Below, in pieces: positions 6,806 to 12,380 of a DNA stretch of 12,800 nt; positions within the stretch are counted from its first letter, which is position 1, and every line of letters starts with the position of its first letter. Under the pieces are notes generated by a model. It worked only from the letters and a program-made list of their open reading frames with translations. It was not told the DNA's origin and did no database searches. Both the position numbers and the translations under genes were made by a program. The stretch comes from Candidatus Sulfotelmatobacter sp. (GTDB taxonomy: Bacteria; Acidobacteriota; Terriglobia; Terriglobales; Acidobacteriaceae), in assembly GCA_030040725.1 (NCBI GenBank), contig JASHTD010000147.1, positions 1 through 12,800 of the forward strand, in the 5' to 3' direction.

Positions 6806-8152
6806 CTAAGGAGTCAGCTTGAATACCGTCCCGAAATTTGCATTGCCACCGGCTTGAGTCGTCCCGTAAAGATTGCCACTTTTGTCGCGCAGCAATCCCG
6901 ACGGTTCGATTCCATCGCTTCTTGTGAAGGCGTGCAGTGAAGTCTCTTGCCCTTGTGCGCTAAGCTCAAACACGTTTCCCAGTCCATCTCCACCCTGTGA
7001 CGTCGTCCCGTAAAGATTTCCGGCGCTATCAATGATCGGTCCGTAGCTGGGACTGTCTCCATCACTGCCGCCAGCAAATGCGTAAAGCACGGACTCAGTC
7101 CAGGGGCCAGACGAATCCGGAGGACGCAATTGAAACACTGTGCCAAAGCCGGGTTGATTCAATCCGCCGCCTAGAGTTGCGCCGTAGAGCCTGCCGGAAT
7201 CGTCAAACACCAGGCCATCGCAGGGGAATGCTCCATCGTCACGGCTGCCCCCGCCTCCCTGAAAGCTATAAACCACAGAGCCGGTCCACGGCGCGCCGTC
7301 TGTCACGGGCGGGTGCAAGGTAAAGATCATGCCGAAGCCAAACTGACCCCAACCTGCCGAAGTATAAAGATTACCGGCCTGGTCGAAGACCGGCGTTCCA
7401 TAGCCCCAGTCGGGCGGTTGGAAGCGGTAAAGAATATGCTCGGTCCAGGGCGCGCCTGCAGTGGACGGAGGCGAAAGCCGGTAGATGCCGCCATAGCAGT
7501 AGGTCCCAGTCTCATCGGTTTCGCAGTACCCGCCGCCGTAGGCGCTTCCGAAGAGATTTCCATCCTTCACCACCAGACCGGTGGGTGTGGCGAGGTCGCC
7601 GTTTCCATTGCCGCTCGGTACGCCCCTGAAGCTATACAGCAAAGTCTTAGTCCATGCTGCGCCCGGCGCTGCCGGCGGTTGTAATTCAAATACCGTCCCG
7701 CAACCGGCCGGGCAACTCGCTAGACCTCCCGCGGAGGTCGTTCCGTAAAGGTTTCCAGCGCTATCTGCCGTCACGGCCTCTTGCGGGACGGCGCCGTCGT
7801 CGCCCCCCTGAAAGCGATAAATTACAGTCTCAGTCCAAGCGCCACCGGCAGCCGCAGGAGGAGTCAATTCAAACACCGTTCCACAGCCGTGTGAGTTAAC
7901 GCCCGGACACAATGCGGTAATCCCACCGAGCGACGTTGTACCGTAGAGGCGGCCGTGCACGTCGATCAATCCCGCATACGGAGCCGCTCCATCCGAGCCG
8001 CCGGTAAAGTTGTGAAGAACTTCAAAGGTCTGCCCGTAGGCTGCGGACGCGGCAAGCAGGAAGATCATGAGGCCGAATTCAAATCCCCGCGCGTGGAAGC
8101 GATATTGCTGCGTGCGTCGTTCCGATGCAATCGGGATGGTTGGGGTTTTCAT
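6806..8152 (-). CDS. secreted GloVer tandem-repeat protein, intact
   Basis: Second GloVer-repeat protein, 448 residues, paralogous to the broken one at 2233-3725. The ATG at 8152 has AAGGAG 8 bases upstream; the open frame runs on to 8224 but the extra part looks non-coding. A signal peptide follows a charged head (FGLMIFLLAASAAYG, cut before QTFEVLHNF). Seven repeats of the type LYxFxGGxDGxxP - GNLYGTTxxGG - GTVFxLxPPxxxGxxWT follow directly; the fourth is short and degenerate (LYTSAGWGQFGFGMIF). Seven units would close a propeller; that is inference. Cys pairs occur only in repeats 1-3. The chain ends right after the last repeat (FGTVFKLTP), so unlike many family members it has no sorting or membrane anchor. 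It lies downstream of LemA on the same strand with a 130-base gap and probably its own promoter. Ligand unknown. Confidence 0.92.
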   Translation of the reverse strand: MKTPTIPIASERRTQQYRFHARGFEFGLMIFLLAASAAYGQTFEVLHNFTGGSDGAAPYAGLIDVHGRLYGTTSLGGITALCPGVNSHGCGTVFELTPPAAAGGAWTETVIYRFQGGDDGAVPQEAVTADSAGNLYGTTSAGGLASCPAGCGTVFELQPPAAPGAAWTKTLLYSFRGVPSGNGNGDLATPTGLVVKDGNLFGSAYGGGYCETDETGTYCYGGIYRLSPPSTAGAPWTEHILYRFQPPDWGYGTPVFDQAGNLYTSAGWGQFGFGMIFTLHPPVTDGAPWTGSVVYSFQGGGGSRDDGAFPCDGLVFDDSGRLYGATLGGGLNQPGFGTVFQLRPPDSSGPWTESVLYAFAGGSDGDSPSYGPIIDSAGNLYGTTSQGGDGLGNVFELSAQGQETSLHAFTRSDGIEPSGLLRDKSGNLYGTTQAGGNANFGTVFKLTP

Positions 8153-8212
8153 GGGAGCACTCCTTCGATCGGGACATCGGCGCGAGCAGGGAGGCGCCTG
8201 GCAGATGCCCGC

Positions 8213-8241
8213 AGTTTCAGCCATGCGAAAGCGGTTGTCAA
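8213..8241 (-). promoter_or_regulatory. possible promoter of the second GloVer gene
   Basis: On the minus strand, TTGACA (8241-8236, perfect -35), 17 bases, then GAAACT (8218-8213, weak -10). It would start transcription about 55 bases before the ATG at 8152, inside the 130-base gap after LemA. The -10 is poor, so this is tentative. Confidence 0.4.
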
Positions 8242-8282
8242 GCGGAGCGCGGATTGGGCGCGTCTTGGAAACCAGGGGTGAA

Positions 8283-8831
8283 TCAGAATTTCACAGCCAC
8301 CGGTTCGCGATCGGGAGCGGCAGCCTCGAAGAACTGGCGCTGCTGGAATCCAAACATGCCAGCCAGAACGTTGGTGGGAAATACCTGAATTCTGGTATCG
8401 AAATCGCGGACCACGGCGTTGTAGTAGCGGCGCGAATTTTGAATGGCATCTTCGATCTGGCTGAGCGACCCCTGCAACTGGGTGAATTCTTCCGACGCTT
8501 TCAGCTCGGGATAACTCTCGGCAACGGCAAATAAACTCTTGAGGGCGCCGGTGAGCTGGTTCTCGGCGACGGCTTTCGCTTCCGGAGTGGTTGCCTGCAT
8601 GGCTTGCGAGCGATATTTGGCGACGTCTTCGAAAGTTCCCTTTTCGTGCGCCGCATAACCTTTGACGGTTTCAACCAGATTGGGGATGAGATCATGCCGG
8701 CGCTTCAGCTGCACATCAATATCGGACCAAGCGGAATCGCAACGCACGCGGAGCTGTACCAGTCCGTTGTACATCCCGATGAGGACGACGACGGCGAGCA
8801 CAACGATTACGAGAAGAATAATGCCGACCAT
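8283..8831 (-). CDS. lemA: LemA family membrane-anchored protein
   Basis: LemA-family protein of 182 residues, close to the usual 185-200. One N-terminal membrane helix (residues 2-20, GIILLVIVVLAVVVLIG) is followed by the family's signature MYNGLVQLR, the coiled region with SAWSDIDVQLKRRHDLIPNLVETVKGYA, and the C-terminal ExQFFE-like RQFFEAAAP preceded by NSRRYYNAVVRDFDTRIQVFPTNVLA. LemA proteins form long helical bundles at the membrane; their biochemical role is still not settled. They often sit beside a TPM-domain protein or HtpX, and neither is here; the next gene on the strand encodes a GloVer protein. The ATG at 8831 has TAGGAGAG just upstream, which fixes the start. Confidence 0.96.
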   Translation of the reverse strand: MVGIILLVIVVLAVVVLIGMYNGLVQLRVRCDSAWSDIDVQLKRRHDLIPNLVETVKGYAAHEKGTFEDVAKYRSQAMQATTPEAKAVAENQLTGALKSLFAVAESYPELKASEEFTQLQGSLSQIEDAIQNSRRYYNAVVRDFDTRIQVFPTNVLAGMFGFQQRQFFEAAAPDREPVAVKF

Positions 8832-8878
8832 GAGGCTCTCCTAATCTGTTGGCCGAAGCCGAGAGTGGAGTCAATGGG

Positions 8879-8907
8879 AAGTTAGCACAGTGGAAAGGCG
8901 GGCGCAA
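8879..8907 (-). promoter_or_regulatory. possible promoter of lemA
   Basis: On the minus strand, TTGCGC (8907-8902), 17 bases, TAACTT (8884-8879) preceded by TG one base away, as in extended -10 promoters. The leader would be about 40 bases. Matches to consensus are modest. Confidence 0.35.
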
Positions 8908-8960
8908 ACGAACCGGCGTGAAGGCAGTGGTTCAGTTTGAAGATTGGGGAGCTTCCGGAA

Positions 8961-9073
8961 TCATCGTGAGCGAAGCCGCCTTTCAGGCGGAGCGGAGCGA
9001 TCTCCATACCCATCGGTCATTGGAGTGGGAGATTCCTCGCCCCGCTGGTGAAGGCGCGGGGCTTCGGAATGAC
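8961..9073. repeat. hairpin-rich intergenic element (REP-like)
   Basis: Runs from TCATCGTGAGCGAAGCC to TTCGGAATGAC. It contains a first hairpin CCGCC-TTTCA-GGCGG (8976-8990) and a second, two-part stem: ATTCC (9032-9036) and GCCCCGC (9039-9045) pairing with GCGGGGC (9056-9062) and GGAAT (9066-9070). The ends TCAT and ATGA are complementary. The wording (gtcat..gagcgaagc, ggattcctcgc, tcggaatgac) matches a style of non-coding repeat that I recall from many acidobacterial and other genomes; only one copy is in this window, so repetition is not proven here. Confidence 0.45.
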
Positions 9074-9180
9074 GCCGGAAACCAATGGCAAACTTCAAAC
9101 TGACCACTACGCGCCTACCAGGACACCCTCGGTGAATCATGACAATCGTTTTGCAAACTGCTAACGAACAAATGACCCCG

Positions 9181-9220
9181 ACGTGACGCGTCCGTGACAA
9201 ACGCTCGGAGAGCGTCACGT
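9181..9220. repeat. overlapping inverted repeats upstream of small secreted protein
   Basis: ACGTGACGC (9181-9189) is the exact reverse complement of GCGTCACGT (9212-9220). Inside it, ACGCTC (9201-9206) pairs with GAGCGT (9210-9215) around GGA. The two stems share bases 9212-9215 and so exclude each other. A third CGTGAC copy is at 9193-9198. It lies 130 bases upstream of the ATG at 9352. It could be an operator with CGTGAC half-sites or an RNA switch-like leader; the role is unknown. Confidence 0.45.
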
Positions 9221-9351
9221 AAGCTCGGCCCATCTCGAGCGAAATCACCCCTGCGAACTGAATAAGTGAATCGGCCGTGAAAGCAACGGCTGCGCCGGGG
9301 CGGATCCCTGCCCGCTCGAACGTAGTTGAAAAACAAACCCAGGAGAAAAAT

Positions 9352-9675
9352 ATGACCAAAACCATTGTCAGTTTGGCAGTCGCGCTGACCCTGAGCGCCT
9401 TGAGCGCCAGCGCCTTTCTTACTCATGTCAGTGACGCTCACGCCAGTGATGGCCTGAATTTCACCAATAGCTCGGAAGCGCGTTTCGCAGAAGACGGAGC
9501 GTTCCGCGATGGTCTGTATCTGGGCAAGCTCGCGGCCCAGAGCCGGCGCGTACAACGCCCGGCAATCGGCCGGTGGTCGAGCGATCAGGATCGAGCAAGT
9601 TTCGCGACGGGCTACCGGCTCGGGTACGAGCAAAACAAGATTCTCACGGGCGCGAACGCGGCGGCGCAGTTTTGA
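9352..9675 (+). CDS. small secreted protein of unknown function
   Basis: 107 residues. Starts at an ATG with AGGAG 8 bases upstream; the in-frame GTG at 9277 is rejected for lack of a ribosome site and because it would bury the signal peptide. Signal peptide at 1 to about 30 (TIVSLAVALTLSALSASAFL, cleavage around AHA-S). The mature part of ~76 residues is charged and has no Cys. It contains two related segments: A50-FRDGLYLGKLAAQ and S83-FATGYRLGYEQ, both of the form F-x-x-G-x-x-L-G, separated by a basic stretch with GRW and DRA. This suggests a small helical hairpin repeat. I recognise no named family. It precedes the cupredoxin-like gene by 118 bases on the same strand and may share its conditions of expression. 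Clear codon use and start signal support a real gene. Confidence 0.78.
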   Translation: MTKTIVSLAVALTLSALSASAFLTHVSDAHASDGLNFTNSSEARFAEDGAFRDGLYLGKLAAQSRRVQRPAIGRWSSDQDRASFATGYRLGYEQNKILTGANAAAQF

Positions 9676-9695
9676 ATGAGCCTGGCAAATCGCGA

Positions 9696-9755
9696 GATTG
9701 AACAGTCGTTGATTGAACACTCGTTGATTGAACAACCATTAATTGAACAAGCATT
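9696..9755 (+). repeat. four-copy 15-bp tandem repeat
   Basis: Four units in direct register: GATTGAACAGTCGTT, GATTGAACACTCGTT, GATTGAACAACCATT, AATTGAACAAGCATT. ATTGAACA is invariant and the second half varies. It sits between the small secreted protein stop (9675) and the next gene start (9794) and is not part of any supported coding frame. Spacing of 15 bases is about 1.4 helical turns. It could be a minisatellite from slippage, an array of protein-binding sites, or both. Confidence 0.85.
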
Positions 9756-9773
9756 GTCACGGGAAATTTAAAT
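9744..9773 (+). promoter_or_regulatory. possible promoter of the cupredoxin-like gene
   Basis: TTGAAC in the last tandem unit (9744-9749), 18 bases, then TTAAAT (9768-9773), 20 bases before the ATG at 9794. Each tandem unit carries the same TTGAAC, so the array repeats a -35-like box. Weak match; tentative. Confidence 0.25.
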
Positions 9774-9793
9774 CTTCCGATTGGAGAGTTGTC

Positions 9794-10540
9794 ATGCATT
9801 CGAAGAAGTTGCTTTTCGTCTTTGCTTTTGCCTTTGCGGCCTGGGGTGGGATTCCTGATACAGCCAAGGCGGGCGGTTCTTCACCAACCCCCAGCGCGAT
9901 CGGCGCAGCCACCGTAAAGGGGGTGGTCAAATTCGAAGGTACAGCGCCCAAGCCAAAGGCCATTAACATGTCTGCCGATCCCATCTGCGCGCGGCAACAT
10001 TCCGCGTCTGCATTCGCTCAGGAAGTTGTGACGGATGGGAAAGGCGATTTGCAGAATGTGATTGTCTACGTTGCGGACGGCTTGGGCGACCGAACGTTTG
10101 ACCCGCCTGCGCAGCCGGTTACGGTTGAACAGAAAGGCTGTATGTACCAGCCGCACGTGCTGGCGGTGCGCGCGAACCAGCCTCTGCACGTGGTGAATGA
10201 GGATGCTACGTCGCACAACATTCATCCCACGCCGGCGAACAATCGGGAATGGAACAAGGCCGAGCCGCCGGGAACAAGCCTCGACGAGGCGTTTGCCCGC
10301 GAAGAGATCGCGATTCCGATCAAGTGCAATCTGCATCCGTGGATGCACGGCTACATTGCGGTCTTCAAACATCCTTATTTTGCCGTCACCGGCAAAGACG
10401 GCAGCTTCGATCTGAGCGGGCTGCCGCCCGGTACTTATACGATCAAAGCGTGGCACGAGAAGTTTGGGACGTCGACGCAAACGATTACGGTTGGTGGAAG
10501 CGAGACAAAGGAGATTGATTTCGTATTCAAATCGATGTGA
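9794..10540 (+). CDS. secreted cupredoxin-like / carboxypeptidase-regulatory-like protein
   Basis: 248 residues, exported: signal peptide KKLLFVFAFAFAAWGG, cut near AKA-GG at about 26. GGAGAG 7 bases upstream fixes the ATG at 9794. The first part (41-190) is a beta-sandwich beginning VKGVVKFEGTAPKPK and continuing through LQNVIVYVADG and VRANQPLHVVNEDATSHNIH to IKCNLHPWMHGYI. The last resembles a type I copper site: His141 or His144, then C178-x2-H181-x2-M184, as in plastocyanin-like proteins, so copper binding and electron transfer outside the cytoplasm are plausible but unproven. C65 and C116 (KGCMYQPHV) could pair as a disulfide. The end (about 195-246; GKDGSFDLSGLPPGTYTIKAWHEKFG) is a CarboxypepD-type regulatory beta-sandwich. 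It follows the tandem repeat and precedes the thiolase by 101 bases. Its partner oxidase or reductase is not in the window. Confidence 0.88.
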   Translation: MHSKKLLFVFAFAFAAWGGIPDTAKAGGSSPTPSAIGAATVKGVVKFEGTAPKPKAINMSADPICARQHSASAFAQEVVTDGKGDLQNVIVYVADGLGDRTFDPPAQPVTVEQKGCMYQPHVLAVRANQPLHVVNEDATSHNIHPTPANNREWNKAEPPGTSLDEAFAREEIAIPIKCNLHPWMHGYIAVFKHPYFAVTGKDGSFDLSGLPPGTYTIKAWHEKFGTSTQTITVGGSETKEIDFVFKSM

Positions 10541-10641
10541 TTTCAAACGGCACCGAACGAGTGGCTGCGGCGGCATCGGAATGGCAATCCAGACTGAGCG
10601 TCGGCGGCTCCTGCTAGACTGAAATCTGGAGGGTTTTCGGT

Positions 10642-11820
10642 TTGCAGGCTGTCTACATTCTTTCAGCGGTGCGGACGCCGATCGGAAAATTTGGCGGATC
10701 GCTGGCTTCGCTGACGACGGCCGACATCGGGGTGGTTGCAGCGAAGGCAGCGATGGAGCGCGCGGGAATTCAGCCGGAGCAAGTGGAAGAAACGATTTTC
10801 GGGAACGCGCGGCAGGCGGGCGGAGGACCGAATCTGGCGCGGCAGATTTCGGTTCGCAGCGGCGTGTCACAGGAAGTTCCGGCATTCACGGTGAACAAGG
10901 CGTGCGCCTCGGGGATGAAGTCGATTGCGCTGGCGTACCAGGCGATTTTGCTGGGCGACGCGAGTTGCATTCTTGCGGGCGGGACGGAATCGATGTCGCG
11001 GCTGCCTTATTACCTGGAAGCGCGATGGGGATTTCGCCTGGGCAATCAGGAACTAGTGGACGGCATGTATCGCGATGGATTTTTTTGTCCTCTGGCGAAG
11101 ATGGTGATGGGAGAAACGGCTGAGGTTCTGGCGGACGAATACAAGATTTCACGCGAGGAGCAGGATGAGTTCGCACTGATGTCGCAAAAGCGCGCGGCGC
11201 GGGCGATTGCGGCAGGAAGATTCAACGATGAGATTGTCCCGGTGACGATCGAGGGGAAAAAAGGAGCGACGGTATTCAGCAAGGATGAGCATCCGTTTGC
11301 TGACGCAAGTATGGAGAAGCTGAGCAAGCTGGCTCCGGTATTTTCGAGAAGCGGAACGATCACGGCCGGAAATTCTTCCGGGATTACCGATGGAGCGGCG
11401 GCAGTGGTGGTGGCGAGCGAGCATTTCGTAAAGAAGAATAATTTAAAGCCGCTGGCGCGGATTGCGGCAGTGACTTCCGCGGGAGTCGATCCGCGGACGA
11501 TGGGAATTGGGCCGGTTCCAGCGTTGCGTAAGCTGGATGAAAAATATGATCTGGGGCTCGAAGATTTTGGACTGATTGAACTAAACGAAGCTTTCGCGGC
11601 GCAGGTGCTGGCCTGCGACCGCGAATTGAACTTCAACCGCGACAAACTCAATGTGAACGGAGGAGCGATCGCGCTGGGGCATCCGATCGGATGCACGGGG
11701 ACGCGAATCGTGGTCACGCTGCTGCACGAGATGATGAAACGCAATACGAAGAGGGGCGTGGCGACGCTATGCGTGAGCGGCGGGATGGGGATGGCGATGG
11801 CGCTGGAGAATGCGGTGTGA
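10642..11820 (+). CDS. thiolase family protein (acetyl-CoA C-acyltransferase)
   Basis: Full-length thiolase of 392 residues. It either condenses two acetyl-CoA to acetoacetyl-CoA or cleaves 3-ketoacyl-CoA; the sequence alone does not decide. The catalytic set is complete: nucleophile Cys88 in NKACASGMKS, NEAFA at 315-319, His347 in GHPIGCTGTR and Cys377 in CVSGGMGMA. The N-terminal AVYILSAVRTPIGKFGG is standard, so the TTG at 10642 is the right start; GGAGGG lies 8 bases upstream. The TTG may lower translation. The stop TGA overlaps the GTG start of the acetyltransferase gene, so they are translationally coupled. A TGCTAGACT just upstream (10612-10620) could be an extended -10, without a clear -35. 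Cytoplasmic; probably fatty-acid or short-chain acyl-CoA metabolism. Confidence 0.96.
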   Translation: MQAVYILSAVRTPIGKFGGSLASLTTADIGVVAAKAAMERAGIQPEQVEETIFGNARQAGGGPNLARQISVRSGVSQEVPAFTVNKACASGMKSIALAYQAILLGDASCILAGGTESMSRLPYYLEARWGFRLGNQELVDGMYRDGFFCPLAKMVMGETAEVLADEYKISREEQDEFALMSQKRAARAIAAGRFNDEIVPVTIEGKKGATVFSKDEHPFADASMEKLSKLAPVFSRSGTITAGNSSGITDGAAAVVVASEHFVKKNNLKPLARIAAVTSAGVDPRTMGIGPVPALRKLDEKYDLGLEDFGLIELNEAFAAQVLACDRELNFNRDKLNVNGGAIALGHPIGCTGTRIVVTLLHEMMKRNTKRGVATLCVSGGMGMAMALENAV

Positions 11821-12293
11821 CGGGTGAACCGTCGTTTCGGCTCGCTAAAGAGCCCGATGCCGATGTTCTGTTGGAATTCATGCATCGCTACTACGCATAT
11901 GACGGCCATGTTTTCGACCGCAGCAAGGCGAGTGCCGCTTTGATCGGACTTCTGCGGGATCCCAATTTCGGCCGAGCGTGGCTGATTCTCGATCGCGAAA
12001 TGGCCGCAGGATACATCGTCATCTGTTTTGGCTATAGCCTGGAGTGGTTAGGGCGCGATGCATTTATCGACGAGTTTTATCTGGCCGAGGAATACCGCGG
12101 CCGCGGCTGGGGGCGAAAGGCGATGGAGTTCGCGGAGGATGCCGCGCGCGAACTCGGCATTACTACACTTCACCTGGAAGTAGTGAACCAGAACGCCGCG
12201 GCGCTGAAAATTTACTCGAAGCTGGGCTTTAAATCCCATACGAGCACTTTCCTGTCGAAATGGATCGCTCGGGACCTCTCTAAGCCCAGTTAA
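11817..12293 (+). CDS. GNAT family N-acetyltransferase
   Basis: 158 residues from a GTG at 11817 that overlaps the thiolase stop (GTGA), with TGGAGAA inside the thiolase end as ribosome site. The frame is open back to 11691, but that part is only the thiolase gene read in another frame. It is a single GNAT domain: the acetyl-CoA pyrophosphate-binding motif A is EEYRGRGWGRKAMEF (R-G-x-G-x-G/A type), preceded by the strand DAFIDEFYL, and motif B is VVNQNAAALKIYSKLGF. The length suits a small-molecule or protein N-terminal acetyltransferase; the acceptor is unknown. Translational coupling to a thiolase suggests joint expression around acetyl-CoA use, but this does not prove a shared pathway. Confidence 0.94.
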   Translation: MTGEPSFRLAKEPDADVLLEFMHRYYAYDGHVFDRSKASAALIGLLRDPNFGRAWLILDREMAAGYIVICFGYSLEWLGRDAFIDEFYLAEEYRGRGWGRKAMEFAEDAARELGITTLHLEVVNQNAAALKIYSKLGFKSHTSTFLSKWIARDLSKPS

Positions 12294-12300
12294 GCGCTCT

Positions 12301-12325
12301 CCGCGTTGACGCTCGAAAAACGCGG
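12301..12325. repeat. inverted repeat overlapping the response-regulator promoter
   Basis: CCGCGTT (12301-12307) pairs with AACGCGG (12319-12325), 7 perfect bases with an 11-base loop, starting 8 bases after the acetyltransferase stop. There is no following T-run, so it is a poor terminator; it overlaps the -35 box and could act as an operator instead. Confidence 0.4.
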
Positions 12326-12335
12326 CCACTATACT
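12306..12335 (+). promoter_or_regulatory. sigma70-like promoter of the response-regulator gene
   Basis: TTGACG (-35, 12306-12311, 5 of 6), 18 bases, TATACT (-10, 12330-12335, 5 of 6). The start would be near 12342, about 40 bases before the ATG at 12381. Confidence 0.6.
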
Positions 12336-12380
12336 TTATTCAGCTTTACTGTTACTCGACTTTCCGGCGCTGGAGCCCGA

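Larger units (their letters stand above)
8832..9351. other. 520-base intergenic region without a supported gene
   Basis: Between the divergent LemA and small-secreted-protein genes. It holds a possible LemA promoter (8879-8907), a hairpin-rich element (8961-9073) and overlapping inverted repeats (9181-9220). The frames open here, such as 8849-9103 on the plus strand, have no ribosome site or recognisable protein and cross the hairpin element, so I do not call them genes. From 9221 to 9340 I see nothing beyond a plain leader. Confidence 0.6.

Noticed and set aside
8849..9103. Plus-strand open frame of 84 codons between lemA and the small secreted protein
   Set aside because: No ribosome site, low-complexity product, and it crosses the hairpin-rich intergenic element.
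9115..9735. Minus-strand open frame of 206 codons
   Set aside because: It covers the small secreted protein gene in antisense and starts in the tandem repeat (MFNQRVFNQRLFN is the repeat translated).
9696..9755. CRISPR-like array
   Set aside because: Units are only 15 bases and contiguous, with no spacers and no cas genes.
9881..10885. Minus-strand open frame of 334 codons
   Set aside because: Antisense to the cupredoxin-like and thiolase genes, Arg/Pro-rich composition typical of a shadow frame in GC-rich DNA.
11046..11909. Minus-strand open frame of 287 codons
   Set aside because: Antisense to the thiolase, Ser/Pro/Ile-rich shadow with no domain.
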